The position numbers and the translations under genes were made by a program. Positions 44,971-55,477 of a DNA stretch of 64,000 nucleotides are shown here, one piece after another. Below the pieces are notes generated by a model, which worked only from the letters and a program-made list of their open reading frames with translations, searched no databases and had not been told where the DNA came from. This stretch comes from Pseudomonas taiwanensis (GTDB lineage: Bacteria > Pseudomonadota > Gammaproteobacteria > Pseudomonadales > Pseudomonadaceae). Numbering within the stretch: position 1 is the stretch's first letter; every line of letters begins with the position of its first letter. The stretch is from assembly GCF_013393345.1 (NCBI RefSeq), contig NZ_QJRF01000061.1, forward strand, positions 434,001 to 498,000, in the 5' to 3' direction.

Positions 44971-45788
44971 TGCCCAAGAGAAATACGTTCATGACCGCCC
45001 AGGTCGCGGCGGCTCTCCACCTGCTGGAAGCCCTGCTGAACAAGCAGGTCGCGCACGGCCGGGGCCTGGTCGTAACCGTGTTCCAGCAGCAGCCAGCCAC
45101 CCGGCAGCAGATGCCGCGGCGCGTCGGCGATGATCCGGCGAATGTCGTCCAGGCCATCCGCTCCGGCCACCAGGGCGCTGGAGGGTTCGAAGCGCACATC
45201 GCCCTCGGCCAGGTGCGGGTCCTGGGCGCGAATGTAGGGCGGGTTGCTGACGATCATCGCGAAGCGTTGTTCGCCCAGCGCGGAGAACCAGTGGCTTTCC
45301 ACGAACCGGGCATTGTTCAGTTTCAGTCGCGCGCGGTTGCGCTCGGCCAGTTCCACGGCGGCGGCAATGCGATCGACACCGGTGACCTTCCAACCCAGGC
45401 GTTCGCACGCCAAGGCCAAGGCAATGGCGCCAGTTCCAGTGCCCAGGTCGAGCACCTCGGCCGGATTCGCGGGCAGCAACGCCAGGGCGGTTTCCACCAG
45501 CAATTCGGTGTCCGGGCGCGGAATCAGGGTATCCGGGGCCACTTCCAGGTCCAGGCTCCAGAAGCCTTGGTGGCCAAGGATGTAGGCGACCGGTTCACCG
45601 GTGCGGCGACGCTCCAGGAAGCTGGCGTAGCGTTCGGCCACTTCGCTGGAAACCACGCGCTCTGGCCAGGTGTGCAGGAAGCTGCGCGGCTTGCCAAGGG
45701 CGGCGGACAGCAGCAGTTCGGCGTCCAGGCGCGGGGTGGGCGAGTCCGGCAGGCGGGCTTCGCCGAGGAGGCTGGCGATGATAGTCAC
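44958..45788 (-). CDS. prmC: Peptide chain release factor glutamine methyltransferase
   Basis: A 276-residue SAM enzyme that methylates the GGQ glutamine of RF1 and RF2. The SAM loop is EVLDLGTGTGAIALALA and the catalytic motif VSNPPYIRAQDP. The start is GTG, one base after the prfA stop, with GGGAG in the end of prfA. A longer open frame into prfA is not used. It lies directly after its substrate gene prfA. Confidence 0.95.
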   Translation of the reverse strand: MTIIASLLGEARLPDSPTPRLDAELLLSAALGKPRSFLHTWPERVVSSEVAERYASFLERRRTGEPVAYILGHQGFWSLDLEVAPDTLIPRPDTELLVETALALLPANPAEVLDLGTGTGAIALALACERLGWKVTGVDRIAAAVELAERNRARLKLNNARFVESHWFSALGEQRFAMIVSNPPYIRAQDPHLAEGDVRFEPSSALVAGADGLDDIRRIIADAPRHLLPGGWLLLEHGYDQAPAVRDLLVQQGFQQVESRRDLGGHERISLGQWPC

Positions 45789-45789
45789 G

Positions 45790-46872
45790 TCAGTCTCCCA
45801 GCGCTGCCAGCTGGTCAGCCTGGTATTCGGCAAGCAGCGGCTCGATCACGGCCTCGACGCTACCGGCCATGACGTCGTCCAGCGCATAGAGCGTGAGGTT
45901 GATGCGATGGTCGGTGACCCGGCCCTGCGGATAGTTGTAGGTGCGGATACGTTCGGAGCGATCGCCGGAGCCCACCAGCAAACGGCGGGTATCGGACATT
46001 TCCTTGTGGGCTGCGGCTTCCTGCTGGTCGTTCAGCTTGGCCGCCAGCCAGGCCATGGCCTTGGCGCGGTTCTTGTGCTGGGAACGCTCTTCCTGGCACT
46101 CGACGACGATGCCCGACGGGATGTGGGTGATGCGCACCGCCGAGTCAGTCTTGTTCACGTGCTGGCCACCGGCGCCGGAAGCGCGATAGGTATCGACACG
46201 CAGATCGGCGGCATTGATCTCGATTGCGGCCTGCTCGTCCGGCTCGGGCAACACGGCCACGGTGCAGGCGGAGGTATGGATGCGACCCTGGGATTCGGTT
46301 TCCGGCACCCGCTGCACGCGATGCGCGCCGGACTCGAACTTGAGCTTGGCGTAAACGTTCTCGCCTTCGACGCGGGCAATCACTTCCTTGTATCCGCCGT
46401 GCTCCCCCTCGTTCTCGGAGAGGATCTCGACACGCCAACCCTGGCGCTCGGCATACCGGGAATACATGCGGAACAGGTCGCCGGAGAAGATCGCCGCCTC
46501 GTCACCGCCCGTGCCGGCACGAATTTCCAGGAAGACGTTGCGGCCGTCATTGGGGTCCTTCGGCAGCAGCATGCGTTGGAGACGGTCCTCCAGCTCCACC
46601 AACTGCTCTCGAGCCTGGCCCACTTCTTCTTCGGCCATCTCGCGCAGGTCAGGGTCGCTGTCCTTGAGCAGCGCCTGGGCGCCCTCGAGGTCCCCCTGAA
46701 CCTTGCGGAACTCGCGGAAGGCGAGGATCACCGGCTCGACCTCGGCGAACTCCTTGGAGTAAGCACGGAACTTGCCCTGGTCAGTGATGACTTCGGCATC
46801 GCCGAGCAGGGCGGTGAGTTCCTCGTAACGGTCCTGGAGGAGGTCGAGCTTGTTCAGCAGGGAAGCTTTCAT
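45790..46872 (-). CDS. prfA: Peptide chain release factor 1
   Basis: A 360-residue class I release factor for UAA and UAG. The catalytic GGQ is in [15 protein letters not shown]. The codon-recognition P-x-T motif reads PET ([13 protein letters not shown]), where E. coli has PAT. Its start overlaps the hemA stop by four bases (ATGA), and prmC follows at once, so the three are co-translated. Confidence 0.97.
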   Translation of the reverse strand: MKASLLNKLDLLQDRYEELTALLGDAEVITDQGKFRAYSKEFAEVEPVILAFREFRKVQGDLEGAQALLKDSDPDLREMAEEEVGQAREQLVELEDRLQRMLLPKDPNDGRNVFLEIRAGTGGDEAAIFSGDLFRMYSRYAERQGWRVEILSENEGEHGGYKEVIARVEGENVYAKLKFESGAHRVQRVPETESQGRIHTSACTVAVLPEPDEQAAIEINAADLRVDTYRASGAGGQHVNKTDSAVRITHIPSGIVVECQEERSQHKNRAKAMAWLAAKLNDQQEAAAHKEMSDTRRLLVGSGDRSERIRTYNYPQGRVTDHRINLTLYALDDVMAGSVEAVIEPLLAEYQADQLAALGD

Positions 46873-48143
46873 TGCGAACGTTTATCCGAGCCCTCGTCGA
46901 GGGCGAAGAGTTCCTGGGCCACGACCAGCGCGTCGAAGCGGCCATCGGCGGAGAGTTTCTTCAGCTGCACGCTGGGGGCGTGCAGCAGCTTGTTGGTGAG
47001 GCCGCGGGCAAGTTGCGCCATCACTTCCTCGGCCGAGGTGCCGTTCTGCAGCAGACGCTGGGCCTTGGCCACTTCCTCATCACGCAGACGCTCGGCCTGC
47101 TGGCGATAGGCACGCAGCACGTCGACTGCGGCCAGCTCGCGAAGGCGCTGCATGAACTCGTCGACGCCGGCGCCTACCAGTTCTTCAGCGGCTTGCGCCG
47201 CGCCCTGGCGGCTCTTGAGGTTCTCCGCGACCACCTCGTGCAGGTCGTCCACGGTGTAGAGGTAGACGTCGTCCAGTTCGCCGACTTCGGGCTCGATGTC
47301 GCGCGGGACGGCGATGTCCACCATGAAAATCGGCTTGTGCCGGCGCTGCTTCAGTGCGCGCTCCACCGCGCCCTTGCCAAGGATCGGCAGCTGGCTGGCG
47401 GTGGAACTGATGACGATGTCGCTGTTGACCAGCTCCTGGGGCATGTCAGCCAGCAACACCGCATGGGCACCGAACTCCTCGGCGAGGATGCTGGCGCGCT
47501 CAAGGGTCCGGTTGGCGACGACGATGCGCTTCACGCCCTGCTCATGCAGGTGGCGGGCGACCAGGGTGATGGTTTCGCCCGCGCCGATCAGCAGCGCCTG
47601 GCTGCGGTGCAGGTCGGAGAAAATCTGCTTGGCCAGGCTGACCGCCGCGAAGGCCACGGAAACCGGGTTTTCGCCGATGGCGGTGTCAGTGCGCACCGTC
47701 TTGGCAGTACTGAAGGTGGCCTGGAACAGGCGACCGAGCAGCGGGCCGACGGTACCGGCCTCACGCGCTACGGCGTAGGCGGACTTCATCTGGCCGAGAA
47801 TCTGGGGTTCGCCAAGGACCATGGAGTCCAGCCCGGAGGCGACGCGCATCATATGGCGAACGGCGTCATCGTCCTGGTGCACGTAGGCACAGGCGCGCAA
47901 CTCTTCCAGGCTGAGGTTGTGATAGCCGGCCAGCCACGCGAGGACTTCATCGGTGCTCGGGTGATCCTGCTCCAGGTAGAGCTCACTGCGGTTGCAGGTG
48001 GAGAGGATGGCCGCTTCACGGCTGGGCGTGATGCGACACAGCTGCTGCAGGGCCTCCACCAGCTGCTCGGGGGTGAAGGCCACGCGTTCGCGGACGTCCA
48101 CCGAGGCGGTCTTGTGGTTGATACCAAGAGCAATGAAGGCCAT
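46869..48143 (-). CDS. hemA: Glutamyl-tRNA reductase
   Basis: A 424-residue NADPH enzyme that makes glutamate-1-semialdehyde, the first committed step of tetrapyrrole synthesis. The catalytic Cys lies in [15 protein letters not shown] (about residue 50). [19 protein letters not shown] is the NADPH fold and [20 protein letters not shown] is typical. It is the first gene of the operon; the promoter lies in the 186-base gap shared with the divergent TPR gene. Confidence 0.96.
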   Translation of the reverse strand: MAFIALGINHKTASVDVRERVAFTPEQLVEALQQLCRITPSREAAILSTCNRSELYLEQDHPSTDEVLAWLAGYHNLSLEELRACAYVHQDDDAVRHMMRVASGLDSMVLGEPQILGQMKSAYAVAREAGTVGPLLGRLFQATFSTAKTVRTDTAIGENPVSVAFAAVSLAKQIFSDLHRSQALLIGAGETITLVARHLHEQGVKRIVVANRTLERASILAEEFGAHAVLLADMPQELVNSDIVISSTASQLPILGKGAVERALKQRRHKPIFMVDIAVPRDIEPEVGELDDVYLYTVDDLHEVVAENLKSRQGAAQAAEELVGAGVDEFMQRLRELAAVDVLRAYRQQAERLRDEEVAKAQRLLQNGTSAEEVMAQLARGLTNKLLHAPSVQLKKLSADGRFDALVVAQELFALDEGSDKRSQ

Positions 48144-48329
48144 GCAGGGTCGCTAACTGAAACGGGAGGGCGCGCAATTGTCCTACTTCACCCGAACGAC
48201 GACAACCATTGCCGATAATTGTCTGCCCGCACAGGTTTTGCCCCGCCGCAGGTCGGCCCCCGCCCCATGTGCTAGCCTGACGGCTTGTGTCATGATGGGC
48301 CACTCGCTGGTTAGCCCCCTCCTTCCTAT

Positions 48330-50060
48330 ATGAATAGATCCCTCGCGTTGCTGACCGCCTTGCTGTTCCTCGGCGGCTGTCAGAGCTTGACCCACAAGTC
48401 CCCGGACGGCACTCCCCCGGTCGAGGAAGGCAACCAGGCCTCCGCGCCCGCCAAGCCCGAGGTCTATGGCTCGTTCAACCGCGAAACCCTCTACGCACTG
48501 CTCGCCGCCGAACTGGCCGGGCAGCGCAATCGCTTCGATATCGCCCTCGGCAACTATGTGCAACAGGCCAATGCCACGCAGGACCCGGCCGTGGCCGAGC
48601 GCGCCTTCCGCATCGCCGAATACCTGGGTGCCGACCAGGCTGCGCTGGATACCGCGCTGATCTGGGCCAAAAGCGCCCCTGACAACCTCGACGCCCAGCG
48701 CGCCGCTGCCGTGCAGCTGGCCCGCGCCGGACGCTACGACGAAGCCATGGCCTATATGGAGAAAGTGCTCCAGGGCCAGGGCGACACCCACTTCGACTTC
48801 CTCGCACTCTCCGCCGCGGAAACCGACGCCGATACCCGCGCCGGCCTGCTGCAGAGCTTCGACCGCCTGCTGGCCAAGCACCCCGACAACAGCCAGCTGG
48901 TGTTCGGCAAGGCCGTGCTGCTGCAACAGGACGGTCGCACCGAAGAAGCCCTTACCCTGCTCGAAGGCGTCCCCGCCAACGACAAGGAAATCGCCCCGAT
49001 CCTGCTCCGCGCTCGCCTGCTGCAAAGCCTCAAGCGTGGCGATGAAGCCCTGCCGCTGCTGCAGAAAGCCATCAAGCAGCACCCGGACGACAAGCGCCTG
49101 CGCCTGACCTACGCCCGCATGCTGGTGGAGCAGGACCGCCTGGACGAAGCCAAGTCCGAGTTTGCCGGCCTGGTACAGCAGTTCCCCGACGACGACGACC
49201 TCCGCTACTCCCTGGCACTGGTCTGCCTGGAAGGCGAAGCCTGGGACGAAGCCCAGGTCTACCTGGAGGAGCTGGTGGAGCGCGGTAGCCACGTCGATTC
49301 CGCCCACTTCAACCTGGGCCAGGTCTACGAAAAGCGCGGCGACAAGGAAAGCGCTCTGATCGAGTACGCGTTGGTCGGCCCCGGCAACGACTACCTGCCC
49401 GCGCAGGTGCGTCAGGTGGAAATCCTCCTCGAAAGCGGCCGCGCCGATGAAGCCGAGGCACGCCTGGCCAAGGCCCGTGATGCCCAGCCTGATTACGCCA
49501 TCCAGCTTTACCTGATCGAAGCCGAGAGCCTGACCGAGCGCCAACAGCCGGAGCGCGCCTGGAAGGTCATCCATCAGGGGCTGCAGCAGTTCCCGGACGA
49601 CCTCAACCTTCTCTACACCCGCGCGATGCTGGCCGAGAAGCGCAACGACCTGGCCCAACTGGAAAAGGACCTGCGCTTCATCATCGAACGTGAGCCGGAA
49701 AACGCCATGGCGCTGAACGCCCTTGGCTACACCCTCGCCGACCGCACGACGCGCTACGACGAAGCCAGGAAGCTGGTGGAGCAGGCCCACAAGCTGAACC
49801 CGGACGACCCGGCGATCCTCGACAGCCTCGGCTGGGTGAATTACCGCATGGGCAACCTGTCGGAGGCCGAACGACTGCTGCGCCAGGCACTGCAGGAGTT
49901 CCCCGACCACGAAGTGGCTGCCCACCTCGGCGAAGTGCTCTGGGCCCAGGGCAAACAGGTCGAAGCCCGCAAGGTCTGGGCGGAAGCCCTGCAGAAGCAG
50001 CCCGACAGCGCCATCCTCCGTGACACCCTGCAACGCCTGACTGGCTCCGGAAACCTCTGA
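48330..50060 (+). CDS. TPR-repeat lipoprotein (PA4667-like)
   Basis: A 576-residue envelope lipoprotein. The signal ends at LLFLGGC (Cys17). The rest is a string of tetratricopeptide-like repeats, for example RYDEAMAYMEKVLQGQGDTH, RLDEAKSEFAGLVQQFPDDD and ALNALGYTLADRTTRYDEAR. It corresponds to PA4667, next to lolB, and is probably a scaffold for envelope proteins. It is divergent from hemA; lolB starts three bases after its stop. Confidence 0.9.
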   Translation: MNRSLALLTALLFLGGCQSLTHKSPDGTPPVEEGNQASAPAKPEVYGSFNRETLYALLAAELAGQRNRFDIALGNYVQQANATQDPAVAERAFRIAEYLGADQAALDTALIWAKSAPDNLDAQRAAAVQLARAGRYDEAMAYMEKVLQGQGDTHFDFLALSAAETDADTRAGLLQSFDRLLAKHPDNSQLVFGKAVLLQQDGRTEEALTLLEGVPANDKEIAPILLRARLLQSLKRGDEALPLLQKAIKQHPDDKRLRLTYARMLVEQDRLDEAKSEFAGLVQQFPDDDDLRYSLALVCLEGEAWDEAQVYLEELVERGSHVDSAHFNLGQVYEKRGDKESALIEYALVGPGNDYLPAQVRQVEILLESGRADEAEARLAKARDAQPDYAIQLYLIEAESLTERQQPERAWKVIHQGLQQFPDDLNLLYTRAMLAEKRNDLAQLEKDLRFIIEREPENAMALNALGYTLADRTTRYDEARKLVEQAHKLNPDDPAILDSLGWVNYRMGNLSEAERLLRQALQEFPDHEVAAHLGEVLWAQGKQVEARKVWAEALQKQPDSAILRDTLQRLTGSGNL

Positions 50061-50063
50061 TCC

Positions 50064-50681
50064 ATGCGTTTACGTAATCTCCTGGCCGTCGGTGCGCTAG
50101 TCCTGCTCACCGGCTGCTCCGCCCTCGCCCCGCGCGAAACCCTCGAAGGCCAGGGTAACCAGGCCACCTGGAAAGCTCACAAGGAACAGGTCAGCACCCT
50201 CGATGGCTGGCAGATCAGCGGCAAGGTCGGCATCCGTGCACCCAAGGATTCCGGCAGCGGCACCCTGTTCTGGCTGCAGCGCCAGGATTATTACGACATT
50301 CGCCTGTCCGGCCCACTGGGTCGCGGCGCGGCCCGCCTGACTGGCCGTCCGGGCAATATCGAGCTGGAAGTGGCCAACCAGGGCCGCTACCAGGCTGATT
50401 CCCCCGAGGCGCTGCTCGAAGAACAACTCGGCTGGCGTCTGCCCGTTTCCCACCTGCTCTGGTGGGTACGCGGCCTGCCCGCACCGGACAGCCGCAGCCG
50501 CCTGACGCTGGACGGTGATAGCCGCCTTGCCCGCCTCGAGCAGGATGGCTGGCAGGTGCAGTACCTGAGCTACGTCGAACAGAACGGCTACACACTGCCC
50601 GAGCGCATCAAACTCAGCGGCGAGAACCTCGACGTCACCCTCGTGATCAAGGACTGGCAGCCACGCCAGCTCGGCCAGTGA
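50064..50681 (+). CDS. lolB: Outer-membrane lipoprotein receptor LolB
   Basis: A 205-residue lipoprotein that takes lipoproteins from LolA and inserts them into the outer membrane. The signal ends at VLLTGC (Cys19). [12 protein letters not shown] and [20 protein letters not shown] are typical. It lies between the TPR lipoprotein gene and ispE with almost no gaps, as in P. aeruginosa PA4667-PA4669. Confidence 0.95.
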   Translation: MRLRNLLAVGALVLLTGCSALAPRETLEGQGNQATWKAHKEQVSTLDGWQISGKVGIRAPKDSGSGTLFWLQRQDYYDIRLSGPLGRGAARLTGRPGNIELEVANQGRYQADSPEALLEEQLGWRLPVSHLLWWVRGLPAPDSRSRLTLDGDSRLARLEQDGWQVQYLSYVEQNGYTLPERIKLSGENLDVTLVIKDWQPRQLGQ

Positions 50682-50682
50682 C

Positions 50683-51534
50683 ATGCAGGATGCGCAACTC
50701 ATCCTGCCGGCACCGGCCAAGCTCAACCTGATGCTGCACATCCTCGGCCGCCGGGCCGACGGATATCACGAGCTGCAGACCCTCTTCCAGTTTCTCGATC
50801 ACGGCGACGAGCTGGGCTTCGCCTTGCGCGACGATGGTGAAATCCACCTGCGAACCGACGTGCCTGGCGTTCCCCATGACAGCAACCTGATCGTCCGCGC
50901 AGCGCGCAAGCTCCAGGCCGAGTCGGGCTGCCGACTCGGCGCGGACATCTGGCTGGAGAAACGCCTGCCCATGGGGGGCGGGATCGGTGGCGGCAGCTCC
51001 GACGCCGCGACCACCCTGCTCGCCCTCGATCGCCTGTGGAACCTGGGCTGGAGCGAGGATCGACTCGCCTCCCTGGGACTTACCCTGGGCGCCGATGTGC
51101 CGGTTTTCGTGCGCGGTCGCGCGGCCTTTGCTGAAGGCGTCGGCGAGCAGCTGACGCCGGTTGAACTGCCAGAGCCGTGGTTCCTCGTCGCTGTGCCGCA
51201 AGTCTTTGTCAGCACAGCAGAAGTTTTCTCCGATCCTGAGTTGACACGGAATTCGCCGCCCATTAAAGTTCGCAGCCTTCTTGAGGGGGGCGGTCGTAAC
51301 GATTGCCAGCCGGTGGTCGAGAAGCGTTACCCAGATGTACGTAACGCTCTGATCTTGTTGAATAAATTCACTTCAGCTAGATTGACCGGCACTGGATCTT
51401 GTGTGTTTGGGAGCTTCCCAAACAAAGGCGATGCTGATAAAGTTCGCCGCCAACTTCCGGCCACTCTGCCGAGCTTTGTCGCCCAAGGCCGCAACATCTC
51501 CATGTTGCACCGCAAGCTTCAAGGTCTGGCTTGA
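50683..51534 (+). CDS. ispE: 4-diphosphocytidyl-2-C-methyl-D-erythritol kinase
   Basis: A 283-residue GHMP kinase of the MEP isoprenoid pathway. [20 protein letters not shown] starts the fold; the ATP loop is [18 protein letters not shown] (about residues 90-107); the third motif [13 protein letters not shown] is near the end. The last 350 bases are clearly less GC-rich than the first part, with codons such as TTG, AGA and GGA. They contain a possible promoter for the tRNA genes downstream. Confidence 0.95.
   Translation: MQDAQLILPAPAKLNLMLHILGRRADGYHELQTLFQFLDHGDELGFALRDDGEIHLRTDVPGVPHDSNLIVRAARKLQAESGCRLGADIWLEKRLPMGGGIGGGSSDAATTLLALDRLWNLGWSEDRLASLGLTLGADVPVFVRGRAAFAEGVGEQLTPVELPEPWFLVAVPQVFVSTAEVFSDPELTRNSPPIKVRSLLEGGGRNDCQPVVEKRYPDVRNALILLNKFTSARLTGTGSCVFGSFPNKGDADKVRRQLPATLPSFVAQGRNISMLHRKLQGLA
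51241..51269 (+). promoter_or_regulatory. Possible sigma-70 promoter inside ispE for tRNA-Gln
   Basis: A perfect -35 box TTGACA at 51241-51246 lies 17 bases before TAAAGT at 51264-51269. It lies in the AT-richer end of ispE about 300 bases before the first tRNA-Gln, so it could drive the tRNA genes apart from the lolB-ispE operon. Confidence 0.4.
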
Positions 51535-51566
51535 GAAGGAATGCAAGGCATTCGGTTGTACGATAC

Positions 51567-51641
51567 AGGGGCGTCGCCAAGCGGTAAGGCAGCAGGTTTT
51601 GATCCTGCCATGCGTTGGTTCGAATCCAGCCGCCCCTGCCA
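51567..51641 (+). tRNA. tRNA-Gln (anticodon UUG), copy 1
   Basis: A 75-base cloverleaf: acceptor AGGGGCG with CGCCCCT, D-arm GCCAAGCGGTAAGGC, anticodon loop TTTTGAT with anticodon TTG at 51599-51601, T-arm with GGTTCGAATCC, and encoded CCA end. It is identical to the second copy 60 bases downstream. Confidence 0.97.
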
Positions 51642-51701
51642 TTAACCCACTGGGTCATGCGTACAGCGAAACGAATATCCTGCATAGCGAGTTACACACA
51701 T

Positions 51702-51776
51702 AGGGGCGTCGCCAAGCGGTAAGGCAGCAGGTTTTGATCCTGCCATGCGTTGGTTCGAATCCAGCCGCCCCTGCCA
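51702..51776 (+). tRNA. tRNA-Gln (anticodon UUG), copy 2
   Basis: Base-for-base identical to the copy at 51567-51641, including the CCA end. The 60-base spacer between copies is unrelated, so the copies are a tandem gene duplication kept uniform by selection or gene conversion. A strong terminator follows. Confidence 0.97.
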
Positions 51777-51784
51777 TACACTTG

Positions 51785-51824
51785 AAAAGCTGTTCAAAAG
51801 CCCACGGCCTTTGAACGGCTTTTT
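51785..51824 (+). terminator. Terminator between tRNA-Gln and prs
   Basis: A long hairpin: AAAAGC-T-GTTCAAA pairs with TTTGAAC-G-GCTTTT (one T.G pair), then after one mismatch GCC pairs with GGC around CAC. It ends in TTTTTG. It should end the tRNA transcript and leaves only 38 bases before the prs start codon. Confidence 0.85.
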
Positions 51825-51862
51825 GATTCATCAGGTCTACCCTCAGCCGGCAGGTACTGCGC

Positions 51863-52804
51863 GTGTCCAAGATGATGGTCTTCACGGGGAATGCCAACCC
51901 CGATCTGGCGCGTCGCGTCGTACGTCAACTGCATATTCCCCTCGGTGATGCCTCCGTAGGCAAATTCTCCGACGGCGAAATCAGTGCTGAAATCAATGAA
52001 AACGTCCGCGGCAAGGACGTCTTCCTGATCCAGCCGACTTGCGCACCGACCAACGATAACCTGATGGAACTGGTGGTGATGGCTGACGCCTTCCGCCGTT
52101 CCTCGGCTTCCCGCATCACTGCGGTCATCCCCTACTTCGGCTATGCCCGCCAGGATCGCCGCCCGCGTTCCGCCCGCGTGGCCATCAGCGCCAAGGTAGT
52201 GGCTGACATGCTGACCGTCGTCGGCATCGACCGTGTACTCACCGTCGATCTGCACGCCGACCAGATTCAGGGCTTCTTCGACATTCCGGTGGACAACATC
52301 TACGGTTCCCCGGTCCTGGTCGATGACATCGAAGACCAGCGCTTCGAGAACCTGATGATCGTTTCCCCGGACATCGGCGGCGTGGTTCGTGCCCGTGCCG
52401 TGGCCAAGTCCCTCGGCGTTGACCTTGCGATCATCGACAAGCGTCGTCCGAAGGCCAACCAGTCCGAAGTCATGCACATCATCGGCGATGTCGAAGGCCG
52501 CACCTGCGTGCTGGTCGACGACATGGTCGACACCGCTGGCACCCTGGGCCACGCTGCCAAGGCCCTGAAGGACCACGGCGCTGCCAAGGTCTACGCCTAC
52601 TGCACCCACCCGGTGTTGTCTGGCCGTGCCATCGAGAACATTGAAAACTCCGTGCTGGACGAGCTGGTGGTGACCAACACCATCCCCCTGTCCGCCGCGG
52701 CACAAGCCTGCTCGCGTATCCGTCAGCTGGATATCGCGCCGGTTGTGGCTGAAGCGGTTCGCCGCATCAGCAATGAGGAATCGATCAGCGCGATGTTCCG
52801 CTAA
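51863..52804 (+). CDS. prs: Ribose-phosphate pyrophosphokinase
   Basis: A 313-residue enzyme that makes PRPP, the substrate of the salvage enzymes hpt and upp found 20 kb away. [16 protein letters not shown] starts the family fold; [16 protein letters not shown] is the ATP loop region; the PRPP motif is [15 protein letters not shown]. The start is GTG. Because a terminator lies just upstream, its own promoter must be within or before the tRNA region. Confidence 0.96.
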   Translation: MSKMMVFTGNANPDLARRVVRQLHIPLGDASVGKFSDGEISAEINENVRGKDVFLIQPTCAPTNDNLMELVVMADAFRRSSASRITAVIPYFGYARQDRRPRSARVAISAKVVADMLTVVGIDRVLTVDLHADQIQGFFDIPVDNIYGSPVLVDDIEDQRFENLMIVSPDIGGVVRARAVAKSLGVDLAIIDKRRPKANQSEVMHIIGDVEGRTCVLVDDMVDTAGTLGHAAKALKDHGAAKVYAYCTHPVLSGRAIENIENSVLDELVVTNTIPLSAAAQACSRIRQLDIAPVVAEAVRRISNEESISAMFR

Positions 52805-52826
52805 GCGGCCATCCCTGACGAAACGC

Positions 52827-52849
52827 GCCCCGCTCAGGCGGGGCTTTTT
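52827..52849 (+). terminator. Terminator after prs
   Basis: GCCCCGC and GCGGGGC pair around TCAG, 22 bases after the stop, followed by TTTTT. Confidence 0.92.
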
Positions 52850-52912
52850 GCCCAACCGCCCGGATGCTGGTCGCAAGCATTACGGGCGTTTTGGTTATTT
52901 TGGAGAACTGTA

Positions 52913-53515
52913 ATGACTGATTTCGCCCTGAATGCCGAAGCGCGTTCCGACCTGGGGAAAGGTGCGAGCCGCCGCCTGCGTCGTAATGCCAACCTGGTTC
53001 CCGCTGTAATCTACGGCGGCGAGAAAGCCCCGGTATCCGTAAGCCTGCTGGCCAAAGACCTGGCCAAGCTGCTGGAAAACGAAGCTGCTTTCAGCCACGT
53101 GATCGCCCTGAACGTTGCCGGTGCTACCGAATCCGTTCTGATCAAGGCCCTGCAGCGCCACCCGGCCAAAGGCTTCGTACTGCACGCTGACTTCCAGCGC
53201 GTAGTTGCCGGCCAGAAACTGACCGCCCACGTGCCCCTGCACTTCGTCAACGAAGCTACCTCCGTTGGCGTGAAGCAAGGCGGCGGCGAAGTTTCCCACA
53301 CCATCGCTGAAGTCGAAGTCTCCTGCCTGCCGAAAGACCTGCCGGAGTTCATCGAAGTTGACCTGGCCAAGGTCGAAGTAGGTCAGACCGTTCACCTGTC
53401 CGACCTGACCCTGCCGAAAGGTGTCGAGCTGGTGGCCCTGGCCCACGGCAACGACCTGGCAGTTGCCAACATCCATGCTTCCCGCGTGGTGAAGGAAGAA
53501 GGCGAAGCCGAGTAA
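52913..53515 (+). CDS. rplY: 50S ribosomal protein L25 (CTC form)
   Basis: A 200-residue L25 of the long general-stress (CTC) type that binds 5S rRNA. The N-terminal part [20 protein letters not shown] and VPAVIYGG are typical, and the C-terminal beta domain ends VVKEEGEAE. The start has GGAGAA upstream. Confidence 0.96.
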   Translation: MTDFALNAEARSDLGKGASRRLRRNANLVPAVIYGGEKAPVSVSLLAKDLAKLLENEAAFSHVIALNVAGATESVLIKALQRHPAKGFVLHADFQRVVAGQKLTAHVPLHFVNEATSVGVKQGGGEVSHTIAEVEVSCLPKDLPEFIEVDLAKVEVGQTVHLSDLTLPKGVELVALAHGNDLAVANIHASRVVKEEGEAE

Positions 53516-53553
53516 TTTCTTACTCTGCGTCAGCCTGATAAAGGGCCCCTGTA

Positions 53554-54138
53554 GTGACTGCCATTCAACTGATCGTCGGCCTGGGTAATCCAGGCCCCGA
53601 ATACGACCAGACCCGGCATAACGCAGGGGCCCTTTTCGTTGAGCGCCTGGCCGATCGCGAACGCGTCAACCTGAGCCTCGACAAGAAGTATTTCGGCCTG
53701 GTCGGGAAATTCTCCCATCAAGGTCGCGACGTTCGTCTGCTGATCCCCACCACCTATATGAACCGCAGCGGCCAGTCCGTAGCGGCATTGGCCGGGTTCT
53801 TCCGCATTCCTCCCGAAGCCATCCTGGTGGCCCACGACGAACTCGACATGCCCCCTGGAGTCGCCAAGCTCAAGACCGGCGGCGGCCACGGCGGCCACAA
53901 CGGGTTGCGCGACATCATCGCCCAGCTCGGCAACCAGAATTCGTTCCATCGCCTGCGGCTTGGCATCGGCCATCCGGGGCACAGCAGCCTGGTATCCGGT
54001 TTCGTACTCAGCCGCGCCCCGCGCAGCGAACAGGAACTGCTCGACACCAGCATCGATTTCGCCCTCGACGTGATGCCAGAACTGCTCGCCGGTGACCTCA
54101 CCCGCGCCATGCAGAAGCTGCACAGTCGCAAGGCCTGA
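53554..54138 (+). CDS. pth: Peptidyl-tRNA hydrolase
   Basis: A 194-residue enzyme that frees tRNA from stalled peptidyl-tRNA. Asn12 and the catalytic His22 are in [18 protein letters not shown], and the Asp in [12 protein letters not shown]. The start is GTG. It lies between rplY and ychF, the standard gammaproteobacterial order. Confidence 0.96.
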   Translation: MTAIQLIVGLGNPGPEYDQTRHNAGALFVERLADRERVNLSLDKKYFGLVGKFSHQGRDVRLLIPTTYMNRSGQSVAALAGFFRIPPEAILVAHDELDMPPGVAKLKTGGGHGGHNGLRDIIAQLGNQNSFHRLRLGIGHPGHSSLVSGFVLSRAPRSEQELLDTSIDFALDVMPELLAGDLTRAMQKLHSRKA

Positions 54139-54164
54139 ACCCACTCCGCGCAGAGGCACATTCC

Positions 54165-55265
54165 ATGGGATTCAATTGCGGCATCGTCGGCCTGCCCAAC
54201 GTCGGCAAGTCCACCCTGTTCAACGCCCTGACCAAGTCCGGCATCGCAGCGGAGAACTTCCCCTTCTGCACCATCGAGCCGAACAGCGGCATCGTGCCGA
54301 TGCCCGACATGCGCCTCAACGCCCTGGCCGAGATCGTCAAGCCTGAGCGCGTGATCCCCACCACCATGGAATTCGTCGACATCGCCGGCCTGGTTGCGGG
54401 CGCGTCGAAAGGTGAAGGCCTGGGCAACAAATTCCTCGCCAACATCCGCGAAACCGACGCCATCGCCCACGTGGTTCGCTGCTTCGAAGACGAGAACGTC
54501 ATCCACGTCTCCAACAGCGTCGATCCCAAGCGCGACATCGAGATCATCGACCTCGAACTGATCTTCGCCGACCTCGACAGCTGCGAGAAGCAACTGCAAA
54601 AGGTCGCCCGTAACGCCAAGGGTGGCGACAAGGACGCCCTGGCACAGAAAGCCCTGCTGGAAAAGCTCATCCCCCACTTCAGCGAAGGCAAGCCGGCACG
54701 CTCCCTGCTGAAGAACCTGGGCGACGACGAAAAGCGCCTGGTTCGCGGCTTCCACCTGCTCACCAGCAAACCGGTGATGTACATCGCCAACGTTGCCGAA
54801 GACGGCTTCGATAACAACCCGCACCTGGATGTGGTCCGGGCCATCGCCGAAGAAGAAGGCGCGATCGTGGTGCCGGTGTGCAACAAGATCGAAGCCGAAA
54901 TCGCCGAACTCGATGACGGCGAAGAGAAGGACATGTTCCTCGAAGCCCTCGGCCTCGAAGAGCCCGGCCTGAACCGCGTGATCCGCGCCGGCTACGACCT
55001 GCTCAACCTGCAGACCTACTTCACCGCTGGCGTGAAGGAAGTTCGCGCCTGGACCGTCCGCGTCGGCGCCACCGCCCCGCAGGCTGCCGCGGTTATCCAC
55101 ACCGACTTCGAAAAAGGCTTCATCCGTGCCGAAGTGGTCGCCTACGACGACTTCATCCAGTACAAGGGTGAAAACGGCGCCAAGGAAGCCGGCAAATGGC
55201 GCCTGGAAGGCAAGGAATACATCGTCAAGGACGGCGACGTGATGCACTTCCGCTTCAACGTCTGA
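54165..55265 (+). CDS. ychF: Redox-regulated ATPase YchF
   Basis: A 366-residue Obg-related protein. The P-loop is [17 protein letters not shown], and the base-specificity motif reads NKIEAE in place of NKxD, which explains the ATP preference of the family. The TGS domain is at the C terminus ([20 protein letters not shown]). It follows pth after 26 bases and ends in a strong terminator. Confidence 0.96.
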   Translation: MGFNCGIVGLPNVGKSTLFNALTKSGIAAENFPFCTIEPNSGIVPMPDMRLNALAEIVKPERVIPTTMEFVDIAGLVAGASKGEGLGNKFLANIRETDAIAHVVRCFEDENVIHVSNSVDPKRDIEIIDLELIFADLDSCEKQLQKVARNAKGGDKDALAQKALLEKLIPHFSEGKPARSLLKNLGDDEKRLVRGFHLLTSKPVMYIANVAEDGFDNNPHLDVVRAIAEEEGAIVVPVCNKIEAEIAELDDGEEKDMFLEALGLEEPGLNRVIRAGYDLLNLQTYFTAGVKEVRAWTVRVGATAPQAAAVIHTDFEKGFIRAEVVAYDDFIQYKGENGAKEAGKWRLEGKEYIVKDGDVMHFRFNV

Positions 55266-55274
55266 TCCACAAAG

Positions 55275-55299
55275 AGCCCCGGACCTCCGGGGCTTTTTG
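55275..55299 (+). terminator. Terminator after ychF
   Basis: AGCCCCGG and CCGGGGCT pair around ACCT, nine bases after the stop, followed by TTTTT. Confidence 0.92.
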
Positions 55300-55304
55300 C
55301 TTTC

Positions 55305-55337
55305 GTAGGATGGTGTAGAGTGAAGCGAAACCCATCA
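55305..55337. repeat. GTAGGATGG-type dispersed repeat unit
   Basis: GTAGGATGGTGTAGAGTGAAG, then CGAAACCCATCAC. The unit is related in reverse to CACCCATCCTACG at 28309-28321. Confidence 0.55.
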
Positions 55338-55437
55338 CTCGCCCCTCCCCTATCCCACCGAGCGTCACCGCGCCCTCCTGAAAACCCTCTTACCGCCTAA
55401 ACGCTTGAAAGATCACAAAATTATCTAAGCGAAGGGG

Positions 55438-55466
55438 TTGACAGTCCCCCAAGAGATACGGAAAAT
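55438..55466 (+). promoter_or_regulatory. Promoter of tRNA-Met
   Basis: TTGACA at 55438-55443, a 17-base spacer, and GAAAAT at 55461-55466. The following GCGCGCC is a GC-rich discriminator typical of stringently controlled stable-RNA promoters. It lies just before the tRNA-Met gene. Confidence 0.75.
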
Positions 55467-55477
55467 GCGCGCCACTC

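Noticed and set aside
46300-46330. RF1 codon-recognition motif PET instead of PAT as an anomaly
   Set aside because: The family motif is P-x-T and the middle residue varies among bacteria; the rest of RF1 is normal.
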